Origin: an uncultured Planctomycetia bacterium | GTDB lineage: Bacteria > Planctomycetota > Phycisphaerae > Phycisphaerales > SM1A02 | Direction of reading: 5' to 3' | Assembly: GCA_937871505.1 (NCBI GenBank) | Contig: CALMPF010000057.1 | Span: 62,001 to 126,000 of the forward strand | Length of the DNA: 64,000 nucleotides | Shown here: in pieces, positions 10,673 to 19,551 of the stretch | Layout of the letters: every line of letters starts with the position of its first letter | Position numbering within the stretch: the stretch's first letter is position 1 | Notes under the pieces: model-generated | Told to the model about the DNA's origin: nothing | Database searches by the model: none | The model's input: the letters and a program-made list of their open reading frames with translations, nothing else | Translations under genes and position numbers: made by a program

Positions 10673-11724
10673 CCGAGACCGGCTGGAGCGAGCGCGTGTC
10701 AGACCCGCCGAGCGAGGCCTTGCAGAATCCGGATTCGTCCGGCATGGGTGCGATCGGCGCTTCGGTCCCCATGCCGCCGGCGCCTCCCGCGGCCGGGATC
10801 GCCTCCGCCGAGCCCGGGAGATGCGCCGGACAGGTCGTCGCGATCATCGACGGCGACCGTCCCTGCATCGGCTGCGCCTACAACCTCGTCGGTCAGGCGA
10901 TCCTGCGCGAGACGCATTACGGGCTTCTCGTGGTGCGCTGTCCGGAGTGCGGGAAGGTCGACGGCATCGAGGAGCATCCCTTCGTCGGCCGGACCGTCCA
11001 GCGCCTCGCAACGGCAGGTCTCGGCCTCTGGATCATCCTCCTCGTCGGCTTCGCGGCCTTGACGGTGCTGCTCCTGACGGCGCTCTCATGGGCCCTTGCG
11101 GAGTGGTTCACCGAACCGCTGAGCGCCGCCGTGCGCGAGGACTTCCAGCGCTGGATCTCGGCCAACAGCGCCGGCGGCTTCACATCGGCGATGCCGCTGC
11201 CGGACCAGCAGGCCGCCGTTGACGCATGGCTTGCGGAGGTCGGCGGGATCCGCAGCTTTCTCGAAGCCCGCAAGGGAGCGCTCGCGGCGATCGACCCGTG
11301 GGCGGCGACGTGGTCGGTGCCGCTGGCCGGACTCCTCTTCGCCGCCGGCGTCGCGTGGAGCGTCGCCCTGCTCGGCGTCGGACGTCGAAGGCTCGTCGCG
11401 GTCACGCTCGGTCTCGTGGCGATCGCGGGCCTGATCGTCGCGGGCGAGGCGATCAAGCTCCTCGTCTCGGAGAACCCCGCGCCGTGGTGGGCGCTGCTTC
11501 GCCGGGCGATCGCGCCGGTCGCAACCGTGCCGGCGCAGGCGATCGGACTGTTCATTCTCGCTGCCGCGCTCATCCTCGGCGCTCAGCTCGGAAGGCCGAT
11601 CGCACGCGGTCTCGTTCGGCTCTTCCTGCCGCCGCGGCTGCGCACGCCGATGGCGTTTCTCTGGATCGCGGATGGCCTGGCGCCGCCCGGCCTGCGGCGC
11701 GATCGCGCGGCGCCCCCCGGATGA
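10669..11724 (+). CDS. Zinc-ribbon multi-pass membrane protein B
   Basis: A 351-residue relative of the preceding gene product. A Pro/Ala-rich N terminus leads to a zinc ribbon made of CIGCAYNLVG and CPECG (about 65-103), a form very common in Planctomycetes membrane proteins. Hydrophobic segments follow at about 123-148, 220-245, 250-270 and 290-315. Function is unknown; the cytoplasmic ribbon suggests binding of a partner or nucleic acid. It is translationally coupled to the upstream gene by ATGA. Confidence 0.78.
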   Translation: MTETGWSERVSDPPSEALQNPDSSGMGAIGASVPMPPAPPAAGIASAEPGRCAGQVVAIIDGDRPCIGCAYNLVGQAILRETHYGLLVVRCPECGKVDGIEEHPFVGRTVQRLATAGLGLWIILLVGFAALTVLLLTALSWALAEWFTEPLSAAVREDFQRWISANSAGGFTSAMPLPDQQAAVDAWLAEVGGIRSFLEARKGALAAIDPWAATWSVPLAGLLFAAGVAWSVALLGVGRRRLVAVTLGLVAIAGLIVAGEAIKLLVSENPAPWWALLRRAIAPVATVPAQAIGLFILAAALILGAQLGRPIARGLVRLFLPPRLRTPMAFLWIADGLAPPGLRRDRAAPPG

Positions 11725-11832
11725 TCCTCTGCGGCGTTGAGCCGACGAGACGATCCGCGACGATCCGCCGCAGCGCGGCAGCGAGCCGATCCCGCTCGCC
11801 CTCGCGCGCCGGAGCGCGCTCGCCTCAGGGTT

Positions 11833-12381
11833 CTACGGCCAGAAGGCGGCGACGACCAGGATCACCCAGACCAGCGCCGCGCAGGGCAATTTCGCGATCG
11901 TCCCCAGCAGCCGGCCGATCGCAGCTCCCTGGGCCGGGCGGAGCGATCCCCGGAACGATCCGCCCTGGGCGCTCAGCTCTCCGAACATCGCCCCGAACCC
12001 GGCCCCGAGGCTCGCGCCGAGCACCGAACCGACGATGGGAATCGGGATCGCGAAGGTCCCGACGATGCCGCCGACGAGAGCGCCGACGATCGATCCGATC
12101 ATGCCGCGCCGGCCGGCGCCGCCATGCTTCGCCCCCAGCGCCGAGGCGGCGAACTCGAGAACCTCCCCGAGCAGCGCGACCGCGACCGCGGTGACGAGCA
12201 CCCACGGGGCGAAGGTCGGGCCGCCGCCCTCGTCGAGCCAGAGCCCGTCGATCAGCTCGATCACGACCGCGATGGCGATCATGATCCAGGTTCCGGGCAG
12301 CCCGATGGCGACGAGGAGGACGCAGAGCGCTCCGACGAGCGCAAAGAGCGTCGCGACGACGAGCGAGAGCGCCAGCGCCAC
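11833..12381 (-). CDS. DUF456 family membrane protein
   Basis: A 182-residue integral membrane protein dominated by hydrophobic helices. It has the DUF456 features of an early GLPGTWIMI motif, glycine-rich repeated segments (GSIVGALVGGIVG, GSVLGASLGAGFGAMFGEL) and a C-terminal helix ending in AFWP. Function is unknown for the family. The start is GTG; the preceding gene on the strand ends only 3 nt upstream, so the two probably share a transcript. Confidence 0.82.
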   Translation of the reverse strand: MALALSLVVATLFALVGALCVLLVAIGLPGTWIMIAIAVVIELIDGLWLDEGGGPTFAPWVLVTAVAVALLGEVLEFAASALGAKHGGAGRRGMIGSIVGALVGGIVGTFAIPIPIVGSVLGASLGAGFGAMFGELSAQGGSFRGSLRPAQGAAIGRLLGTIAKLPCAALVWVILVVAAFWP

Positions 12382-12384
12382 CCG

Positions 12385-12837
12385 CTACACCCAGACCTGC
12401 ACGATCAGGTGAGGCTCCTTGAGCTTCCCCGTGAACTCGCCGACCGACGTCGTGCTGAACTTCACCTCGTACTGCGGGTGGGCGTCGAGCCACTCGTTGA
12501 TCTGCTGGTCGAGGTAGATCAAGGCTTCATCAGTCAGCTTGCAGTGAAACGTCCGCACGTGGATCGCGCCCGTGCCGGTGGTGTTCGGCGTGCGGTCCCA
12601 GCTTTCCTCGTGACGTCGGCTCTCCCCGATGGCGCGGATGATCTTCGGGGAGCTGGTCGGCGGCGCCGGCGGCTGCGGCGGCTGCGGCGCCGCTGCGTCC
12701 GCAGCCTGCGGCGCGCCGGAGAGAGATGGCTGGAGGCGCGTCTCGAAGCCGGGCGGAACGTGCTGGATTCGCGACGGCGCGGGACCTTCAGGCGAGGGGG
12801 CGTCCGGCATTGGCTCCTTCTTCCTCGGTGCGTTCAT
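12385..12837 (-). CDS. Small unknown protein with Pro-rich N terminus
   Basis: 150 residues. The first half is Pro/Ala/Gln-rich and likely disordered (AAAPQPPQPPAPPTSSP). The second half looks folded, with IHVRTFHCKLTDEALIYLDQ, INEWLDAHPQYEVKF and a terminal HLIVQVWV, suggesting a small alpha/beta domain. I do not recognise a family. It lies 3 nt upstream of the DUF456 gene. Confidence 0.65.
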   Translation of the reverse strand: MNAPRKKEPMPDAPSPEGPAPSRIQHVPPGFETRLQPSLSGAPQAADAAAPQPPQPPAPPTSSPKIIRAIGESRRHEESWDRTPNTTGTGAIHVRTFHCKLTDEALIYLDQQINEWLDAHPQYEVKFSTTSVGEFTGKLKEPHLIVQVWV

Positions 12838-12857
12838 CCGGGCGTAGCCCCCGCCCC

Positions 12858-12884
12858 GGGGGGGGGAGAGGGGGGGAGGGGGGG
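12858..12884 (+). other. G-tract cluster, potential G-quadruplex
   Basis: Runs of 9, 7 and 7 guanines separated by one to three bases lie on the + strand in the 313-bp gap 12838-13150, just upstream of the - strand gene at 12837. Such tracts can form quadruplexes and are prone to slippage and sequencing error. The rest of this gap holds the 12-bp repeat described separately. Confidence 0.6.
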
Positions 12885-13064
12885 CGGCGGCGATCCCCGC
12901 CGCGTCGACTCGGGGCCCGCGTCAGCTCGCGGCCAGCCTGAGCAAGCGACCGGCCTCAGACCGTGGCCCGCTCCGACCCCGGGATGGTACGGGAACGTCG
13001 CAGGAGATTGCGGGGGTCGAAGCAGGATCCCGGAGTTTCGATCCGGTCCGACCCGCGACCGGAC

Positions 13065-13148
13065 CAGCCTCAGCCCAGCTCTGAGCCCAACTCTCAGCCC
13101 AACCCTCCGCCCAACTCGGAGCCCAACTTCGCGCCCGACCTCTGATCC
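13065..13148. repeat. Degenerate 12-bp tandem repeat, about 6-7 units
   Basis: Successive 12-bp units resembling AACTCNGAGCCC end within 3 bp of the stop codon of the gene at 13151. Because 12 is a multiple of three, the array stays open in several frames and gives spurious reading frames with PNS or GLRVG patterns. It lies in the 3' flank of the - strand gene. Confidence 0.75.
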
Positions 13149-13150
13149 GG

Positions 13151-13624
13151 CTACCAGCGCGGCGGCACGTCGGGCAGGCGTCGCACCTTCCAGCGCGGGG
13201 GCAGGCTGTCGTCGTGGAGCGGTTCGAGCAGGAGGTGCTGGCGAAAGAGCCCTCCGGTGTCGATCCGCCACGCGATCTCGAGCTTCCATGGCGCGGGCTT
13301 CTGTTCCGGCAGAGGGAGCACCCCGACCGCCAGGCGCTGGACGGAGCCCCGGTCGCCTTCGAGCGGACCGCTGTAGTTGAGGTAGATCCGGCGATGATCG
13401 GGCAGCCGCTCGACGATCGTCTCGTCCCCGATCCGGAGTTCGTCTGGACGGATGGTGCAGCGAAAGGTGTCGACGTCGCGCGCGTCGAGATCCTCGCCCG
13501 GCGCGACGCCCGGGCGGAGGCCGATCAGCCAGTCGAAATGCCCTGACCCGTCCGGGTAGTCGTGCCGCAGGATGACCGTGGGCTGGTACACGCGCATGAA
13601 GGACGAAGGCGGAGATCGTATCAT
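13151..13624 (-). CDS. Unknown protein, small beta-rich domain
   Basis: 157 residues with no family I can name. It contains HDYPDGSGHFDWLIGLRP, a region with RIYLNYSGPL, and a C-terminal WKLEIAWRIDTGGLFRQHL, consistent with a compact beta-rich domain; no signal peptide or membrane span. The ATG at 13624 is chosen because GGGGAG sits 5 nt upstream; the alternative ATG at 13597 lacks a ribosome site. It diverges from the lipoprotein gene at 13776. Confidence 0.7.
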   Translation of the reverse strand: MIRSPPSSFMRVYQPTVILRHDYPDGSGHFDWLIGLRPGVAPGEDLDARDVDTFRCTIRPDELRIGDETIVERLPDHRRIYLNYSGPLEGDRGSVQRLAVGVLPLPEQKPAPWKLEIAWRIDTGGLFRQHLLLEPLHDDSLPPRWKVRRLPDVPPRW

Positions 13625-13775
13625 CGACGCTCCCCGACGTCAGCGGTCGGGATGCACTTCCGGCCGCGCCTCCTTCGGCGGAGCCGCGTTCGTTTGAGAA
13701 CCGTTCCCGTTCGCAGGCATGGTCCTGGCTCACATGCCCACCCTCGCTTCCGACTCAGCCCAAAGGTCATCGCGC

Positions 13776-14462
13776 ATGTCGACTCCTCATCGCTCTTCCG
13801 CGCGGTACACGCGGCTCGCCGGGCTTCTCATCAGCTTGCCGACGCTCCTCGCCGTCGTCGGCTGCGCGCAGCAGCCGATCGTGAAGCTTCGCCAGAGCGG
13901 CGAGTTCCACTTCCGCTACGGCGATTACGAGGCTGCGGCCGAGGACTTCGGCGCGATCATCGATCGGGCGCCCGGCGACTGGGAAGCGCAGTACCGCTAC
14001 GGACAGTGCATGCTCCAGCTCGGCGAGCTCGACGCCGCCCGAAGGGCGCTGGAGATCGCGGCGATCTCGGTGCCCAACGACGACCAGGTCGCCTTCGCGC
14101 TCGCCGAGGTCTACTTCAGGCAGGGCGACCAGACCCGCCTCTATCAGCTTCTCCGCGACCGAGCGGCGAGCACCGGCAGCGCCGAGCCGTGGGTGCTGCT
14201 GAGCAGCTATGCGCTGCGGCTGGATGATCCAGACACCGCGAACACGGCGGCGCTCGCGGCCATCGAAGTGGACAACGGCGCCTCCGCGGTGCCGTACTAC
14301 CAGGCGGCGCTCGTGGCGCAGCGGCTCGGGCAGACGGATCTCGCGGTGCGCCGACTCCGCCAGGGCTACGGGATCAACCCCAACGACACCCGCATCCGCA
14401 CGATGCTGGTCGAACTCGGCGAGGTGCCCGGCCCGACGATCGCGCTCCCGCCGGGGCGGTGA
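13776..14462 (+). CDS. TPR-repeat lipoprotein
   Basis: A 228-residue exported lipoprotein. After a basic start, the hydrophobic stretch LLISLPTLLAVVGC ends in a lipobox cysteine. The mature part is a chain of TPR helices (about 35-215), for example FHFRYGDYEAAAEDFGAII and AQYRYGQCMLQLGELDAARR. Such proteins scaffold envelope complexes; the partner is unknown. The start at 13776 has an AAAGGT ribosome site 10 nt upstream; the reading frame is open further back to 13719 but that would put 19 extra residues before the signal peptide. The regulator gene begins 7 nt after the stop. Confidence 0.85.
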   Translation: MSTPHRSSARYTRLAGLLISLPTLLAVVGCAQQPIVKLRQSGEFHFRYGDYEAAAEDFGAIIDRAPGDWEAQYRYGQCMLQLGELDAARRALEIAAISVPNDDQVAFALAEVYFRQGDQTRLYQLLRDRAASTGSAEPWVLLSSYALRLDDPDTANTAALAAIEVDNGASAVPYYQAALVAQRLGQTDLAVRRLRQGYGINPNDTRIRTMLVELGEVPGPTIALPPGR

Positions 14463-14469
14463 TCTGCGC

Positions 14470-15489
14470 ATGCCCCGTCGCGCTGCATCCGCGTCTGAGC
14501 GCCGCGCTCCAGCGTCGCCGCCCGCCTCGGGCGATTCCGCTGCATGGCTTCGGTGGCTGGGATTGCTCGGCGATCCGGTCCGCGTCCGACTGCTGCGGCT
14601 GGTCTCGGCGGAGGAGCTCGGGGTGGGCGAGCTGGCGCGGGTGCTCCAGCTCCCGCAATCGACCGTCAGCCGCCATCTCAAGGCGCTCGGCGACCTTGGG
14701 TGGGCGAGCCGCCGTGCCGAGGGGACCAACAGCCTCTATCGGCTGGATCCGTCGAAGCTCCCCGATGATGCCGCCTCGCTCTGGACGCTGACGCGGCGCC
14801 ACTTCGATGGCACACCGACCGCCGCTGACGACGACCATCGTCTCGCCACGGTCCTCAGCGAGCGCCGTGGCGATCCCCGCGGCTTCTTCGGCCGGATCGG
14901 CGGCGAGTGGACCGCGCTGCGCGGCGAGCTCTTCGGCGAGCGCTTCTCGGAGGAGGCGCTGCTCGGGCTGCTTGAACCGGAACTCGTCGTCGCCGACCTC
15001 GGCTGCGGCACCGGCGACGTCGCCGAGCGGCTGGCGCCCCTCGTCCGCCGCGTGATCGCCATCGATCGCGAGCAGGCGATGCTCGACGCGGCCCGCACGA
15101 GGCTGGCAGGCGTGGCCAACGTCGAGTTCCGCGCGGGCGAGATGCACGCCCTTCCGCTCCGCGCGGGCGAGATCGATGTCGCCGTCGCGATGCTGGTCTT
15201 CCATCACATCGAGCGGCCGCAGGAGGCGCTCCGCGAGATCGGTCGCGCCCTCCGCGGGGGCGGGAGGCTCCTCATCGTCGACATGGTCGCGCACGACCGG
15301 GCGGCGTGGCGGCACTCGATGGGTCATGTTCACCTCGGCTTCGCCGAGGACGATCTCGGGCGCTGGACGGCGCGCTCCGACCTCCGTCTGCTCCGATGCC
15401 GCCGGCTGCGCCCGGACGCGGAGGCGAAGGGGCCGGGGCTCCTCGCGGCGCTGCTGCGCAAGGAGCAGGGGGCGGTCCGGCGAAGGTGA
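14470..15489 (+). CDS. ArsR-family regulator fused to SAM-dependent methyltransferase domain (SahR-like)
   Basis: 339 residues in two domains. Residues about 25-110 are an ArsR winged helix with recognition helix LPQSTVSRHLKALGDLGW. Residues about 150-330 are a class I methyltransferase fold with motif I VVADLGCGTGD, acidic post-I IAIDRE, and a MLVFHHIERP motif. This two-domain form next to ahcY matches SahR, described in Proteobacteria as an ArsR-type regulator of methionine-cycle genes that responds to S-adenosylhomocysteine. A 24-bp palindrome overlaps the promoter of the next gene, ahcY. I infer that this protein represses ahcY and is relieved by SAH; it could instead be an active methyltransferase. 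Confidence 0.82.
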   Translation: MPRRAASASERRAPASPPASGDSAAWLRWLGLLGDPVRVRLLRLVSAEELGVGELARVLQLPQSTVSRHLKALGDLGWASRRAEGTNSLYRLDPSKLPDDAASLWTLTRRHFDGTPTAADDDHRLATVLSERRGDPRGFFGRIGGEWTALRGELFGERFSEEALLGLLEPELVVADLGCGTGDVAERLAPLVRRVIAIDREQAMLDAARTRLAGVANVEFRAGEMHALPLRAGEIDVAVAMLVFHHIERPQEALREIGRALRGGGRLLIVDMVAHDRAAWRHSMGHVHLGFAEDDLGRWTARSDLRLLRCRRLRPDAEAKGPGLLAALLRKEQGAVRRR

Positions 15490-15613
15490 CCCGCATCGCG
15501 CGGCGTGCGCCGCGGCGCGATCGAGCCTCGGCGGACGTCGGTCCCGCCGCTCCGATCACGGCTCGTCGAGGAGGCCTTCCTTCCGGCGGTCTCCTCTCGA
15601 ACGCCTGCGGTGA

Positions 15614-15637
15614 ATCCGTTCATCCGGATGGACGGAT
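15614..15637. promoter_or_regulatory. 24-bp palindromic operator upstream of ahcY
   Basis: Outer half-sites ATCCGT and ACGGAT flank a core CATCCGGATG, with one T and one G at the joints as the only mismatched pair (22 of 24 bases symmetric). It covers the -35 to -10 spacer of the putative ahcY promoter, the classic position for a repressor site, and lies between the ArsR-methyltransferase gene and ahcY. Confidence 0.75.
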
Positions 15638-15642
15638 ATACT
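15637..15642 (+). promoter_or_regulatory. Putative -10 element of ahcY
   Basis: TATACT matches the sigma-70 -10 consensus at five of six positions and stands out in GC-rich DNA. Transcription would start near 15649, giving a leader of about 70 nt before the ATG at 15719. A -35 match is poor (around 15611-15620), as expected for a regulated promoter. A direct repeat of CGCGGGCCG occurs in the leader; I see no SAH riboswitch fold. Confidence 0.5.
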
Positions 15643-15718
15643 GGCCGTGGCGCGGGTGGATCGCGGGCCGTCGTTGGTCCCGATCCGTTCGCGGGCCGAC
15701 CTCGACTCATCCACTCCC

Positions 15719-17251
<1,533 letters not shown>

Positions 17252-17310
17252 GCGGCCGTCATCGCGTCGCTTCGGCCGACGCCTCGGGAGATCGAACTCC
17301 CTCACTTCCG

Positions 17311-17358
17311 GCCGCGGGCCGGAGCAGGTGCCCGAGGGCGCCGGCTCCGGCCCGCGGC
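17311..17358. terminator. Strong hairpin between convergent genes
   Basis: A perfect 15-bp GC stem (17311-17325 with 17344-17358, containing CCGCGGGCCGGAGC) with an 18-nt loop lies between ahcY and the convergent secreted-protein gene. No T-run follows on either strand, so termination would be intrinsic-like only by stem strength. A smaller GGGAG/CTCCC stem sits just before it at about 17286-17301. Confidence 0.55.
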
Positions 17359-17425
17359 GTTCGCGGAGCATGATCGTCGCTGCCGAGCGGCGTGGAAGGA
17401 GCCGCGCCCGGAGCGCCCACGCGGC

Positions 17426-19039
17426 TCAGTCGCAGGGACCCCACGCGGCGAGGAGCAGCGACAGGTCGCCCGATCCGACTGCGCCGTCGCCGTCGAAGTC
17501 CAGCGCCGCGCTCTCCGCGCCCCAGAAGGCCAGAAGCAGCGCGAGATCCCACTCGTCGACGACGCCATCGCCGTCGATGTCGGCGAGGCACTCTCGGGGA
17601 GTGCAGCCGCCGTCGCTCTCGATGAAGTCGCCCTCGATCAAGCTGGCGAGCGAAGGGAGTTCGCCCAGCACGGGGCTGCCGCCGAGGTTCACGAGACCGC
17701 TTGGCAGGACCGCGATCGCCGGGCCCTCTCCCCCGAAGCCTGAGAAGTCGATCGATCCCTCCGCAGCGTCGAGGCACACGAAGGTCTCGGCCTCGATCGA
17801 TCCGCCTTCGAGGAAGGCGATGATCGGGGGCTCGCCCTCTTCCCCGGTCACCTTGACCAGAACCCTGCCGCCGCGGATCGGGTCCGTGAAGGTCATGAGC
17901 TTCTTGCCGTTGACCAGGACATCGCCGGCGGGCGTTCCCTCGCCACCGCTTGGCTTGCCGACCTTCGTCGGGGGAGCCTTCTTGACCGTGAGAGTCACGT
18001 CGCCTCCCTTGGTCCCCGCAGCGTTCGACTTGCCTCCGGCGATGACTCCGGGATTGTCGAGGTCGTCGGCGAAGAGAACGACGTTGCCGCCTGTCTCTCC
18101 GTCCCCACCCGCGATCTCGCCCACGCTCTCCACCTTTCCCAGCGCGACGATGCCGACGCCGCCGCCCACTGTCCCGCTCAGGATCGCGGTGCCGCCCTTG
18201 ATGACCGACGTCGCGTCGCAGCTCAAGTCCGACTTCGAGTCGACCGTGACCGAGCCGGCGAGGCCGCTTGTAGAGAGCCCTGCCCGAACATGGGCAAAGT
18301 CCTTCAACGTGATCTTCTTGCCTTGGATCACGACACTGCCGCCCGGAGCCGAGCCGGTCCCCCAAAAGCCGCCATCAGACGCGGCGAAGACCTCGGCTCC
18401 GACGATCGTCAGATCGCCCTTCGCCCGAAGTTCCACGGAGCCCCCGGCTCCGCGGAGGAAAGGCTGTCCGTTCGCGGCGAAGCCGCCTCCGCCGTGCCCG
18501 GCTCGGATGTCGGGCTCCCCGACCAGCCTGATCGAAGCGTTCTCGCCGGTCGTCTTGAGCACCACCGACCCTCCTGCGATCGCGAGGGTCGGGCTTCCCT
18601 TCGCGTTGGCGCCGAGGAGCGTGTTCACCTTCCCGATCTCGATGTCCCCCGTCGTCTCGATGACGATGTTCACCGGCAGGTGCTTCGTCGGCGCGGGCAT
18701 CCCTGGCTGCGTCTGCGCTGCGGTGAGGATCGTCGCTCGCTTCTCGTCGGTCGAGCCTTCCAGCGTCAGGGACTTCAGTTTCTTCGGGGCCGGGACGGGG
18801 TTCCCGCCGACGAGGGTGTTGCCGACGGTGATCATGATCTCCCCGGAGTGCTTGGGGATGAGCACGTCGTCGGCGGGTCCGGGCACCTTCTTCGGGCTCC
18901 AGTTCTCCTTCTTCTCCCAGATGCGGTCGGCGGCGCCGGTCCAGGTGACGAGTTCTGCGGTCGCGAGGCTGGTCGCGGCGAGAGCGAGGGCGGCGGCGAG
19001 AGCGCCGGATCCTCGGCGGCGCAGGGTGTCGGGATGCAT
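17426..19039 (-). CDS. Secreted protein with C-terminal dockerin-type calcium repeats
   Basis: 537 residues. A signal peptide (to about residue 28, ending ATA) leads to a Gly/Ser/Thr-rich beta-helix-like body full of GGSV, GGNV and GGDV turns. The C terminus has two calcium-binding dockerin-type loops, DIDGDGVVDEWDLALLL and DFDGDGAVGSGDLSLLL, each followed by AFWG or AAWG. The start is backed by an AAGGA ribosome site 7 nt upstream. In planctomycetes such tails are thought to mediate surface attachment or complex formation, but no cohesin is seen here. The enzymatic role, if any, is unknown. Two other genes in the window carry the same type of tail. Confidence 0.82.
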   Translation of the reverse strand: MHPDTLRRRGSGALAAALALAATSLATAELVTWTGAADRIWEKKENWSPKKVPGPADDVLIPKHSGEIMITVGNTLVGGNPVPAPKKLKSLTLEGSTDEKRATILTAAQTQPGMPAPTKHLPVNIVIETTGDIEIGKVNTLLGANAKGSPTLAIAGGSVVLKTTGENASIRLVGEPDIRAGHGGGGFAANGQPFLRGAGGSVELRAKGDLTIVGAEVFAASDGGFWGTGSAPGGSVVIQGKKITLKDFAHVRAGLSTSGLAGSVTVDSKSDLSCDATSVIKGGTAILSGTVGGGVGIVALGKVESVGEIAGGDGETGGNVVLFADDLDNPGVIAGGKSNAAGTKGGDVTLTVKKAPPTKVGKPSGGEGTPAGDVLVNGKKLMTFTDPIRGGRVLVKVTGEEGEPPIIAFLEGGSIEAETFVCLDAAEGSIDFSGFGGEGPAIAVLPSGLVNLGGSPVLGELPSLASLIEGDFIESDGGCTPRECLADIDGDGVVDEWDLALLLAFWGAESAALDFDGDGAVGSGDLSLLLAAWGPCD

Positions 19040-19275
19040 GAGCGGTTCCTTCGGGTCTGGACGAAGAGCGGCCCGGCGCGCTGCCGGAGCCCGCCTCGGC
19101 TATGTCGCCGCACGGAGCGTCTGACAGCGAGGTCGTCGAGTGAGCCCGCCGAGCTTCTGCGGCGCCGCTCGCGAGGAACGTCCCCTCCTCGGCGCCGACC
19201 CGGCGCCCGAGGAGATCGCGAGGTGTCGCGCTCATGGGACCGCGCGCCCGGGTCGACCCCCCGCGCCGGGCGCGA

Positions 19276-19551
19276 TCAGGTCGCGGCGCCCTCGTCGCGC
19301 GATCCGCTTCGGCGGTACGCGGCGCGCCTGCGGGCGTACTCCTCCGGGCTCGCGGGAAGGTCCATCGGCTCGCCGTTGCGATGCTGCTCGTGAAGCCGCT
19401 CGAGGAAGGGCACGCACCAGCGACAGCCGGTGCCCGCATCGAGGCACTCCGAGAGCTTCGAGGCGACCTCCGGCCGCTCGCGTTCCACGAAGTGCCGCAG
19501 CTTGCGCAGCGAGACCCGGAAGCAGAGACAGACGTGGTCGTCTGGTTCCAT
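19276..19551 (-). CDS. BFD-like [2Fe-2S] protein
   Basis: A 91-residue protein with the bacterioferritin-associated ferredoxin pattern: C8-x-C10 in VCLCFRVS and C43-x2-C46 in GTGCRWC, the four cluster ligands. BFD domains hold a [2Fe-2S] cluster and pass electrons, for example to release iron from ferritin. The C-terminal 30 residues are a charged tail beyond the usual 65-residue domain. Its ATG shares a base with the stop of the upstream coiled-coil protein gene (TGATG), so it is translated with it. No bacterioferritin gene is adjacent. Confidence 0.85.
   Translation of the reverse strand: MEPDDHVCLCFRVSLRKLRHFVERERPEVASKLSECLDAGTGCRWCVPFLERLHEQHRNGEPMDLPASPEEYARRRAAYRRSGSRDEGAAT

Noticed and set aside
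15650-15718. SAH riboswitch in the ahcY leader
   Set aside because: No recognisable pseudoknot consensus; a short direct repeat only. The palindrome upstream explains regulation better.
17285-17370. tRNA-like segment on the - strand with a GGGAG-TTCGAT-CTCCC arm
   Set aside because: Arm has a six-base loop and no acceptor stem partner; the neighbouring strong palindrome fits a terminator better.
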